From positions 1 to 12,956 of the forward strand of contig JADIML010000196.1 in assembly GCA_017694765.1 (NCBI GenBank): a stretch of 12,956 bases of DNA. Direction: 5' to 3'. Below, one piece after another: positions 6,625 through 12,956 of the stretch. The notes beneath the pieces are model-generated. The model made no database searches and was not told where the DNA came from. It was given only the letters and a program-made list of their open reading frames with translations. The DNA is from Candidatus Scybalomonas excrementavium. GTDB taxonomy: Bacteria; Bacillota; Clostridia; Lachnospirales; Lachnospiraceae. The stretch's first letter is position 1, and each line of letters begins with the position of its first letter. The translations under genes were made by a program, and so were the position numbers.

Positions 6625-7358
6625 ACAGAAAAATTGCATTAGTAACAGGTGCGTCAAGAGGGATAGGAAGAGAGATTGCTCTTACATTAGCAGGATATGG
6701 GGCAACTGTAGTTGTGAATTATAATGGGTCGAAAGAAAAAGCACAAGAAGTTGTTCAGGAGATTAAAGACAATGGAGGAAATGCTATCGCATTGCAGGCT
6801 AGTGTTTCAAAAAGTGAAGAAGTAGAAGCGATGATCAAAGAAGTCATGGAGCAGTTTGGAAGAATTGATATTTTGGTCAATAATGCTGGTATTACAAAAG
6901 ATAACCTTGTCATGAAAATGAGCAATGAAGATTTTGATGCGGTCATTGATACCAATTTAAAAGGAACTTTTTATTGTATGAAACAAGTTTATCGCATTAT
7001 GTTAAAACAAAAATCTGGTCGTATTATTAATATATCATCGGTAACTGGTGTGATGGGAAATGCAGGACAGGTAAATTATGCGGCATCAAAAGCTGGAGTA
7101 ATCGGAATGACTAAGTCTTTAGCAAGAGAATTAGCTTCAAGAGGAATTACAGTAAATGCGGTAGCTCCAGGCTTTATTGAAACAGAAATGACAGAAGTGC
7201 TTTCTGATAAAGTAAAAGAGGCAGTAGAAGGACAAATTCCACTAAAGAGAATGGGACAAGTAAAAGATGTAGCAGAAGCAGTGGCATTTTTAGCATCGGA
7301 TAAGGCAAGCTATATTACAGGACAAGTGTTACATGTAGATGGTGGCATGGCAATGTAA
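6618..7358 (+). CDS. fabG: 3-oxoacyl-ACP reductase
   Basis: FabG reduces 3-oxoacyl-ACP to (R)-3-hydroxyacyl-ACP with NADPH, the first reduction of the elongation cycle. The 246-residue protein is a classical short-chain dehydrogenase. It has the cofactor loop TGASRGIG at 10-17 and NNAG at 88-91. The catalytic tetrad is Asn113, Ser141, Tyr154 and Lys158 (YAASK), with the same spacing as E. coli FabG. The C-terminal ITGQVLHVDGGMAM is typical. The start is inside the end of fabD, with AAAGGAG at 6603-6609 in the fabD coding sequence serving as ribosome binding site. Position in the operon favours the fatty-acid role over other SDR activities. Confidence 0.96.
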   Translation: MLNRKIALVTGASRGIGREIALTLAGYGATVVVNYNGSKEKAQEVVQEIKDNGGNAIALQASVSKSEEVEAMIKEVMEQFGRIDILVNNAGITKDNLVMKMSNEDFDAVIDTNLKGTFYCMKQVYRIMLKQKSGRIINISSVTGVMGNAGQVNYAASKAGVIGMTKSLARELASRGITVNAVAPGFIETEMTEVLSDKVKEAVEGQIPLKRMGQVKDVAEAVAFLASDKASYITGQVLHVDGGMAM

Positions 7359-7417
7359 GAAGAGTAATATAAAAAAATAAGAAGTGAAAATAAGTAAAAT
7401 AAGATAGAGGTATATCA

Positions 7418-8656
7418 ATGAAGCGAGTAGTAGTAACAGGGATGGGAGCAATTACTCCTATTGGAAATAGTGTAGAAGCATTTTGGAATGGTTTAAAAGA
7501 AGGTGTCGTTGGTATAAAACCAATTGATCGATTTGATACAACAGAATATAAAGCTAAGTTAGCAGCGCAAGTAGAGAATTTTGTTGCAAAAGATTATATG
7601 GATGCAAAATCTGCTAGAAGAATGGAATTATTTTCTCAATATGCAGTTGCAGCTACAAAAGAAGCCATGGAACAAGCAGGACTTGATATGGAGAAAGAAG
7701 ATAGAACAAGAGTTGGGTGTTCCATTGGTTCTGGAATTGGCTCTTTACAAGTCATTGAAAAAGAATGTCAGAAATTACAGGAAAAAGGACCAGCAAGAGT
7801 TTCTCCGATGTTAGTTCCACTTATGATATCCAATATGGCAGCAGGAAATGTAGCAATTGCTTATGGATTAAAAGGAAAGTGTATTAATGTTGTAACAGCT
7901 TGTGCAACTGGAACACATTCTATCGGTGAAGCATATCGCTCTATTCAAGCGGGAGAAGTGGATGTTATGGTTGCTGGGGGAACAGAGGCTGCAATTACTC
8001 CAATTGGAGTAGCAGGATTTTCCTCCTTAACAGCTCTTTCCTTTAGTGACGATCCAAAGAGAGCTTCGATTCCATTTGATAAAGAGAGAAATGGATTTAT
8101 TATGGGAGAAGGCGCTGGTGTTGTAGTCATAGAATCTTTAGAACATGCAAAAGCTAGAGGAGCTAATATTTTAGCTGAAATTGTTGGATATGGAGCTACA
8201 TGTGATGCTTTTCATATTACATCTCCAGCAGAAGATGGAGAAGGTGCAGCAAGAGCTATGGAGTTTGCGATAAAAGAAGCTAGCGCAGACAAAAACGATA
8301 TTTTATATATTAATGCTCATGGGACAAGTACACATCATAATGATTTATTTGAAACAATGGCAATTAAAAATGTATTTGGTGAGCATGCGTATCAAATGTA
8401 TATCAATTCAACAAAATCGATGATAGGTCATGGACTTGGAGCAGCAGGAGCAATTGAGTTTATTACTTGTGTAAAAACAGTAACGGAAAACTTTATTCAT
8501 AAAACTGCAGGTTATGAAATTCCAGATGAAGAATGTGATTTAAATTATTGTAAAGAAGCCGTATGCGATCAAGAAGTTGTATATGCACTTAGCAATTCCT
8601 TAGGGTTTGGTGGGCATAATGCAAGTATTTTAGTAAAGAAATATCAAGGAGAATAA
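7418..8656 (+). CDS. fabF: 3-oxoacyl-ACP synthase II
   Basis: FabF condenses malonyl-ACP with acyl-ACP, extending the chain by two carbons. The 412 residues contain the Cys-His-His triad: Cys162 in TACATGTHS, His301 in NAHGTSTHH and His338 in KSMIGHGLGAAG. The C-terminal gating loop reads NSLGFGGHNAS. Differences from the E. coli-type motifs are HH where Pro and a small residue follow GTST, Gly after the third-motif GH (usually GHLLGA), and GGHN for GGTN. None touches the triad. The start has AGAGG at 7406-7410, 7 nt upstream. A 59-bp AT-rich gap separates it from fabG, the widest in the operon, with nothing recognisable in it. With no FabB or FabH here, it is the only condensing enzyme in the locus. 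Confidence 0.95.
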   Translation: MKRVVVTGMGAITPIGNSVEAFWNGLKEGVVGIKPIDRFDTTEYKAKLAAQVENFVAKDYMDAKSARRMELFSQYAVAATKEAMEQAGLDMEKEDRTRVGCSIGSGIGSLQVIEKECQKLQEKGPARVSPMLVPLMISNMAAGNVAIAYGLKGKCINVVTACATGTHSIGEAYRSIQAGEVDVMVAGGTEAAITPIGVAGFSSLTALSFSDDPKRASIPFDKERNGFIMGEGAGVVVIESLEHAKARGANILAEIVGYGATCDAFHITSPAEDGEGAARAMEFAIKEASADKNDILYINAHGTSTHHNDLFETMAIKNVFGEHAYQMYINSTKSMIGHGLGAAGAIEFITCVKTVTENFIHKTAGYEIPDEECDLNYCKEAVCDQEVVYALSNSLGFGGHNASILVKKYQGE

Positions 8657-8661
8657 GGACA

Positions 8662-9156
8662 ATGAACATTCAAGAGATTATGCAGTTAATTGATAAAGTA
8701 TCAAGTTCTGAATTAAATGAGTTTGTTTTAGAAGAAGGAGATAGCAAATTAACATTAAAATCCAATCATGGAATGGCTGGAAAAGAAGTGCAGACATCTA
8801 TAGTAGGAACACCAGTGGAAGTAAAAGAACAAAAACAAGTAACCATACAAGAAGAAAGAGTTTCAAAAGAAATGCCACCAGCTATTTTAAAGGAAGAAAA
8901 GATGGTAGAAAATGCAGTGGAAGGAAACTGTATCAAATCTCCTTTAGTTGGAACTTTTTACTGTGCACCAGCAGAAGATAAGCCACCTTACGTATCTGTT
9001 GGAGATAAGGTGAAAAAAGGTCAAGTCATTGGAATTGTAGAAGCTATGAAATTAATGAATGAAGTAGAATCTGAATTTGATGGAACAGTGCTAGATATTT
9101 TAGTAGAAAATGGCGAAATTGTAGAGTTTGGACAGCCACTTGTAGTCATTGGCTAA
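8662..9156 (+). CDS. accB: Biotin carboxyl carrier protein of acetyl-CoA carboxylase
   Basis: AccB carries carboxybiotin between biotin carboxylase (AccC) and carboxyltransferase (AccA/AccD). The 164-residue protein has an N-terminal helical segment (1-35), a flexible linker rich in Glu, Lys, Val and Pro (about 36-88), and a biotinyl domain (89-164). Biotin attaches to Lys130 in EAMKLMNEVES. The thumb-like loop typical of acetyl-CoA carboxylase carriers is present as APAEDKPPYVSVGD (102-115). It starts 5 bp after fabF; AAGGAG at 8646-8651 lies inside the fabF end, 10 nt upstream. The biotin-protein ligase that would modify it is not in the window. Confidence 0.96.
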   Translation: MNIQEIMQLIDKVSSSELNEFVLEEGDSKLTLKSNHGMAGKEVQTSIVGTPVEVKEQKQVTIQEERVSKEMPPAILKEEKMVENAVEGNCIKSPLVGTFYCAPAEDKPPYVSVGDKVKKGQVIGIVEAMKLMNEVESEFDGTVLDILVENGEIVEFGQPLVVIG

Positions 9157-9172
9157 GAGAAAGAGGAAAGAT

Positions 9173-9604
9173 ATGGTATTAAATATAGAACAAATTAAAG
9201 AAATTATTCCCCATCGCACTCCATTTTTATTAATCGATCGCATTGAAGAAATGGAAGTTGGAGTTCGTGCAGTTGGAAAAAAGTGTGTTACGTATAATGA
9301 GCCTTTTTTCCAAGGTCATTTTCCACAAGAAGCAGTTATGCCGGGTGTTTTAATTATTGAAGCGATGGCACAAGTAGGAGCTGTTTGTTGTCTTTCTATG
9401 GAAGAAAATAAAGGTAAAATTGTTTATTTTGGTGGAATTAATAAAGCAAAATTTAGACAAAAAGTAGTTCCTGGTGATGTGTTATTACTAGAAGTTGAAA
9501 TGATTAAAATAAAAGGACCAGTTGGTGTTGGAAAAGGAACAGCAACTGTTGATGGCAAAGTCGTAGCACAAGCAGAGTTGACTTTTATGATTGGAAATTC
9601 ATGA
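9173..9604 (+). CDS. fabZ: 3-hydroxyacyl-ACP dehydratase
   Basis: FabZ dehydrates (R)-3-hydroxyacyl-ACP to trans-2-enoyl-ACP with a hot-dog fold. From the ATG at 9173 it has 143 residues, the normal length, beginning MVLNIEQIKEIIPHR. Catalytic His49 is in FFQGHFP and Glu63 in PGVLIIEAMAQ, 14 apart as in E. coli FabZ. The frame is open back to a TTG at 9149, but that start would overlap accB and lacks a binding site. The ATG has GAGG at 9163-9166, 6 nt upstream, and leaves a 16-bp gap to accB. No FabA or FabM type isomerase is seen here, so how double bonds are made in this organism cannot be told from the locus. Confidence 0.95.
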   Translation: MVLNIEQIKEIIPHRTPFLLIDRIEEMEVGVRAVGKKCVTYNEPFFQGHFPQEAVMPGVLIIEAMAQVGAVCCLSMEENKGKIVYFGGINKAKFRQKVVPGDVLLLEVEMIKIKGPVGVGKGTATVDGKVVAQAELTFMIGNS

Positions 9605-9646
9605 AAGGAAAATAGCTGATAATTTTTGGGAAGAAGTGAGGAAATC

Positions 9647-11005
9647 ATGTTTAAAAAAATCTTAATTGCCAATCGAGGCGAAATTGCAGTTCGAATTATT
9701 CGAGCTTGTCGTGAGATGGGAATCTTAACGGTAGCTGTTTGCTCTGAGGCAGATAAAGATGCTCTACATGCTCAGCTTGCTGATGAGACCATTTGTATTG
9801 GTGCACCGATGGCTAAGGATAGTTATCTCAATATGGAGAGTATTATAAGTGCTACTTTAGTAAGTGGAGCAGAGGCGATTCATCCAGGATTCGGATTTTT
9901 GTCAGAAAATAGTAAATTTGTGAAAATGTGTCAACAATGCAACATTACTTTTATTGGACCATCTGCACAAACAATCGATAAAATGGGTAATAAATCAGAA
10001 GCTAGAAATACGATGATACAAGCTGGCGTACCAGTTGTTCCGGGCACGAAAGAACCGATTTATGAAGCTAGTGTTGGGCTAGAAAGAGCGAGAGAAATTG
10101 GGTATCCAATTATGATTAAAGCATCTTCTGGTGGAGGCGGAAAAGGAATGAGAATCGCAGAATCCGAAGAAGAATTTTTAGAAAAATTTGAAACAGCGCA
10201 AAGAGAAGCGCTGAATGGATTTGGCGATGATACGATGTACTTAGAGAGATGTATTCGTAATCCACGTCATGTAGAAATTCAAATTTTAGCCGATCAATAT
10301 GGAAATACGATCTATTTAGGGGAAAGGGATTGTTCGATTCAAAGAAGACATCAAAAAATGATTGAGGAATCACCATCTTGTGCTATAGATGAAGAATTGC
10401 GTAAGAAGATGGGAGAAGCTGCTGTAAAAGGGGCAAAAGCAGCCAATTATTATAGTGCAGGAACAATCGAATTTTTACTGGATCAAAATAATGAATTTTA
10501 TTTCATGGAAATGAACACAAGAATTCAAGTGGAACATCCAGTAACAGAAATGGTAACAGGCATCGATCTGATTAAAGAGCAGATTAAAATTGCAGCAGGA
10601 GAGAAATTAACGATTGCACAAGAAGATGTAAAAATTCAAGGTCATGCTATTGAATGTCGTATTAATGCAGAAGATCCAGATAAGAATTTTATGCCATGTC
10701 CAGGAACTGTGAATTATATTCATTTTCCGGGAGGGAAAGGAATTCGTGTGGATTCTGCCCTTTATGCTGGTTATACAATTCCACCTTATTATGATTCTAT
10801 GGTAGCAAAATTAATTGTGCATGATGAAACAAGAGAATTAGCTATTCAAAAAATGCGTAGTGCATTAGGAGAATTGATTGTACAAGGTGTCAAAACAAAT
10901 TTAGATTACCAATATGAAATTTTAAATGATAACGAGTATGTACAAGGAAATGTGGATACTGGTTTTATTGAAAGATTTCAAAAACGTTTCGAAGAAATGG
11001 AATAA
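9647..11005 (+). CDS. accC: Acetyl-CoA carboxylase, biotin carboxylase subunit
   Basis: AccC uses ATP and bicarbonate to carboxylate the biotin of AccB. From the ATG at 9647 it has 452 residues (MFKKILIANRGEIAVR), the family length. An upstream TTG at 9626 in the same frame would add seven residues and has no good binding site, whereas the ATG has TGAGGA 5 nt upstream. Domains in order are the biotin-carboxylase N-domain (1-115), the ATP-grasp (about 116-330) with SGGGGKGMRI at 161-170, and the C-domain with RINAEDP. Key residues by comparison with E. coli are Lys116, Lys158, His208, Glu275, Glu288, Asn290, Arg292 and Arg338. One extra residue lies between Glu275 and Glu288. It sits between fabZ and accD, 42 and 30 bp away. 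Confidence 0.96.
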   Translation: MFKKILIANRGEIAVRIIRACREMGILTVAVCSEADKDALHAQLADETICIGAPMAKDSYLNMESIISATLVSGAEAIHPGFGFLSENSKFVKMCQQCNITFIGPSAQTIDKMGNKSEARNTMIQAGVPVVPGTKEPIYEASVGLERAREIGYPIMIKASSGGGGKGMRIAESEEEFLEKFETAQREALNGFGDDTMYLERCIRNPRHVEIQILADQYGNTIYLGERDCSIQRRHQKMIEESPSCAIDEELRKKMGEAAVKGAKAANYYSAGTIEFLLDQNNEFYFMEMNTRIQVEHPVTEMVTGIDLIKEQIKIAAGEKLTIAQEDVKIQGHAIECRINAEDPDKNFMPCPGTVNYIHFPGGKGIRVDSALYAGYTIPPYYDSMVAKLIVHDETRELAIQKMRSALGELIVQGVKTNLDYQYEILNDNEYVQGNVDTGFIERFQKRFEEME

Positions 11006-11035
11006 GACGTTAGAAAGAAATGGGAGACAAATCGT

Positions 11036-11905
11036 ATGTTAAAAGAAATGTTTAAAAAAACATCTGGTCTATCAAAAAGTGAAAGACGTCAGGTAAAAAA
11101 AGGAGAACATATTAGAAAGAACTTAGATGAGCCACAGATTCCAGATGGTCTCTTTGAAAAATGTGATTCCTGTGGTGATCTCATTTATGCAGAGGATATT
11201 GTTTCTAACTACTATATTTGTCCTCATTGTGGTCATTATTTTCGTATTCGTCCAAGAAATCGAATCCGTATGATTGTAGACAAGGATAGTTTTGTGGAAT
11301 GGGATGAAAAGTTAGAAATATCGGATCCATTGCAATTTCCAGGTTACCAAGAAAAGGTAGAACGTATCAAAGAGGTTACAAACTTGGAAGAAGCAGTCAT
11401 GACTGGAAAGGCAACGATTAAAGGTAATCCCGTTGTTATTGGTGTTATGGCATCGGATTTTATGATGGGAAGTATGGGATATGTCGTTGGTGAGAAAATT
11501 ACAAGAGCTGTAGAACGAGCTACAGAAGAAAAGCTCCCAGTTATTTTATTTACTTGTTCTGGTGGAGCTAGAATGCAAGAAGGTATTATTTCCCTTATGC
11601 AAATGGCAAAAACAGCACAAGCATTAAAACGCCATGATGAAGCAGGACTTTTATACATTACTATGCTAACTGATCCGACTACTGGTGGAGTAACAGCAAG
11701 TTTTGCAATGCTTGGTGATATTATTTTAGCAGAGCCAGGATGCCTTATTGGATTTGCTGGACAGCGAGTGATTGAACAAACGATTAGACAAAAACTTCCA
11801 GAAGGATTCCAAAGAGCAGAGTTTTTATTAGAGCATGGGTTTGTTGATAAAATTGTAGAGCGTAAACATCTAAGACAAATTTTAGCCCTACTTCTTAGAA
11901 AGTAG
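11036..11905 (+). CDS. accD: Acetyl-CoA carboxylase, carboxyltransferase beta subunit
   Basis: With AccA, this subunit transfers the carboxyl from biotin to acetyl-CoA, making malonyl-CoA. The 289 residues hold an N-terminal zinc ribbon with Cys43, Cys46, Cys62 and Cys65 (CDSC...CPHC), then a crotonase-type carboxyltransferase domain. Landmarks are MGSMGYVVGEKI (about 142-153), the oxyanion loop CSGGARMQEG, DPTTGGVTASFAMLGD and IGFAGQRVIEQT. A basic N-terminus (1-30, many Lys and Arg) precedes the ribbon; the ribbon of the E. coli protein is reported to bind RNA. GGGAG at 11022-11026, 9 nt upstream, supports the start. It is 35 bp before accA. Confidence 0.96.
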   Translation: MLKEMFKKTSGLSKSERRQVKKGEHIRKNLDEPQIPDGLFEKCDSCGDLIYAEDIVSNYYICPHCGHYFRIRPRNRIRMIVDKDSFVEWDEKLEISDPLQFPGYQEKVERIKEVTNLEEAVMTGKATIKGNPVVIGVMASDFMMGSMGYVVGEKITRAVERATEEKLPVILFTCSGGARMQEGIISLMQMAKTAQALKRHDEAGLLYITMLTDPTTGGVTASFAMLGDIILAEPGCLIGFAGQRVIEQTIRQKLPEGFQRAEFLLEHGFVDKIVERKHLRQILALLLRK

Positions 11906-11940
11906 AAGGTGAGGAAAGTTTACAAGCATAGGAGGTTTCA

Positions 11941-12732
11941 ATGGCAGAGCAATTAAATGCGTGGGATCGTGTTCAAATTTCAAGAAGTGCAGACCGTCCT
12001 ACAACATTAGATTATATTAGTTTTATTTTTGATGATTTCATTGAGTTACATGGTGATCGCCACTATGGAGATGATGCAGCTATTGTTGGAGGATTAGCTG
12101 GAATTAATGGGAAAACGGTTACAGTAATCGGTCAACAAAAAGGGCGTACAACAAAAGAAAACATAAAGAGAAATTTTGGAATGCCCTCTCCAGAAGGATA
12201 CCGAAAGGCACTTCGTTTGATGAAGCAAGCAGAAAAATTCAATCGTCCAATTATTTGTTTTGTTGATACACCGGGAGCATATTGTGGAATTGAAGCAGAG
12301 GAACGTGGACAAGGAGAAGCCATTGCAAGGAATTTATATGAAATGGCAGGTTTAACAGTGCCTATTTTATCCATTTTTATAGGAGAAGGCGGCAGTGGTG
12401 GAGCATTGGCGTTAGCAGTTGCGAATGAAGTTTGGACGATGGAAAATGCAACGTATTCCATTTTATCACCAGAAGGGTTTGCAGCAATTCTTTGGAAAGA
12501 TGGTACGCGTGCCTCAGAAGCAGCCGATCTCATGAAAATTACGGCAGCCGATCTAAAGGAACTTAAAATTGTAGAAGAAGTCATACAAGAGGAAGAACCG
12601 ATAGGAATTGATAATATGGAAGAGATTACACAAGGTATGAGAGAAAAACTAGAACAGTTTTTACAAAAATATAATGGAATGACAAAAGAAGAGATTGTAA
12701 AAGAAAGATACGAGCGATTTCGTAATTTTTAG
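11941..12732 (+). CDS. accA: Acetyl-CoA carboxylase, carboxyltransferase alpha subunit
   Basis: This is the partner of AccD in the carboxyltransferase. The 263-residue protein has the crotonase-type domain with GGLAGINGKTVTVIGQQKGR, RRNFGMPSPEGYRKALRLM-type and DTPGAYCGIEAEERGQGEAIARNL-type conserved blocks, GEGGSGGALALAVANEVW and LSPEGFAAILWKD. It is shorter than E. coli AccA (319): the first residues, AWDRVQISRSADRPTTLDYI, align with about residue 60 of the E. coli protein, so the N-terminal helical extension is absent. The gene is not truncated by a late start call, because AGGAGG at 11930-11935 sits 5 nt before this ATG and accD ends 35 bp upstream. I believe short forms are common in clostridia. 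It is the last gene of the operon. Confidence 0.95.
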   Translation: MAEQLNAWDRVQISRSADRPTTLDYISFIFDDFIELHGDRHYGDDAAIVGGLAGINGKTVTVIGQQKGRTTKENIKRNFGMPSPEGYRKALRLMKQAEKFNRPIICFVDTPGAYCGIEAEERGQGEAIARNLYEMAGLTVPILSIFIGEGGSGGALALAVANEVWTMENATYSILSPEGFAAILWKDGTRASEAADLMKITAADLKELKIVEEVIQEEEPIGIDNMEEITQGMREKLEQFLQKYNGMTKEEIVKERYERFRNF

Positions 12733-12822
12733 TGTCCAAATTTTTAGGTAGATTTGTTTTTGAACAAGAAAAAGTAAATAGTTTTCTTAACAGAATGTAT
12801 GACTGTTAGATAGAAAGAGAAA

Positions 12823-12879
12823 GGCTATTATATATTTGCTAATAGATAGAAAGCAGAAAGAGTAATAGCCAATCTTTTT
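12823..12879 (+). terminator. Candidate terminator of the fab-acc operon
   Basis: GGCTATTA (12823-12830) pairs perfectly with TAATAGCC (12863-12870). Inside, TTTGCT (12835-12840) can pair with AGCAGA (12852-12857) with one G-U pair. A T-run (12875-12879) begins four bases after the stem. The low G+C and the gap before the T-run make it moderate. A second hairpin without T-run, TAACAG/CTGTTA, lies at 12788-12808. Confidence 0.6.
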
Positions 12880-12932
12880 AACTTAATTTGGTTAATGAAA
12901 ACTAGATTATATATTATTAAAAAAGATAAAAA

Positions 12933-12949
12933 ATAGTTTTAAAAACTAT
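12933..12949 (+). promoter_or_regulatory. 17-bp palindrome in AT-rich end of window
   Basis: ATAGTTTT (12933-12940), a central A, and AAAACTAT (12942-12949) form a perfect inverted repeat just before TATATTATAT. It lies in the region after the operon terminator where the promoter of the next gene would be, so an operator overlapping a promoter is possible. I do not recognise the motif, and chance in such AT-rich DNA cannot be excluded. Confidence 0.35.
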
Positions 12950-12956
12950 ATTATAT

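Noticed and set aside
9149..9172. TTG start giving FabZ eight extra residues
   Set aside because: It overlaps the accB stop, lacks a binding site, and the ATG at 9173 has GAGG at the right distance and gives the family length.
9626..9646. TTG start giving AccC seven extra residues
   Set aside because: The ATG at 9647 has TGAGGA upstream and begins the conserved MFKKILIANRGEIA N-terminus.
11344..11658. 104-codon minus-strand frame opposite accD
   Set aside because: It lies wholly inside the conserved accD domain and has no recognisable motif.
12132..12584. 150-codon minus-strand frame opposite accA
   Set aside because: It is a shadow of accA: low-complexity Ser, Ala and Pro content, no family likeness and full overlap with a conserved gene.

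Overview
The window is a stretch of low-GC (about one third G+C by eye) Firmicutes chromosome. Protein motifs, strong AGGAG-type ribosome binding sites, an Fe-S two-subunit L-serine dehydratase and a clustered type II fatty-acid synthesis locus point to an anaerobic clostridium. Lachnospirales is my best guess, but this is inferred from memory of families and not tested.

Layout. Positions 1-127 are the last part of a 23S rRNA gene. A hairpin-rich trailer and a very good intrinsic terminator (298-330) follow; no 5S rRNA or tRNA gene lies between the 23S end and the terminator. Positions 509-2263 carry sdaAB and sdaAA (beta and alpha subunits of L-serine dehydratase), unusually separated by 213 bp. 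Then come ung (uracil-DNA glycosylase), a ten-helix EamA/DMT transporter gene closed by a terminator (4062-4110), and a promoter-led gene for a membrane-anchored SGNH/DUF4886-like protein (4235-5149).

The second half is fatty-acid synthesis: acpP, fabD, fabG, fabF, accB, fabZ, accC, accD, accA, all on the + strand. The four acc genes supply malonyl-CoA, FabD loads it on ACP, FabF condenses, FabG reduces and FabZ dehydrates. The enoyl-ACP reductase, FabH and any regulator gene are not in the window. acpP appears to be its own transcription unit: it has a near-consensus promoter, and two terminator-like hairpins separate it from fabD. A second promoter candidate then precedes fabD. Both promoter regions contain the palindrome TTTGA-N3-TCAAA, at or next to the -10 element, which resembles the operator of the MarR-family regulator FabT. 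fabD to accA run with short gaps or overlap (-7 to 59 bp) and end at a terminator candidate near 12823-12879. The last 77 bp are very AT-rich and hold a 17-bp palindrome, possibly belonging to the next gene.

Two starts were corrected on ribosome binding sites and family length: fabZ at 9173 and accC at 9647. I found no mobile element, CRISPR array, phage gene or convincing new system; the most interesting signals are regulatory and organisational.
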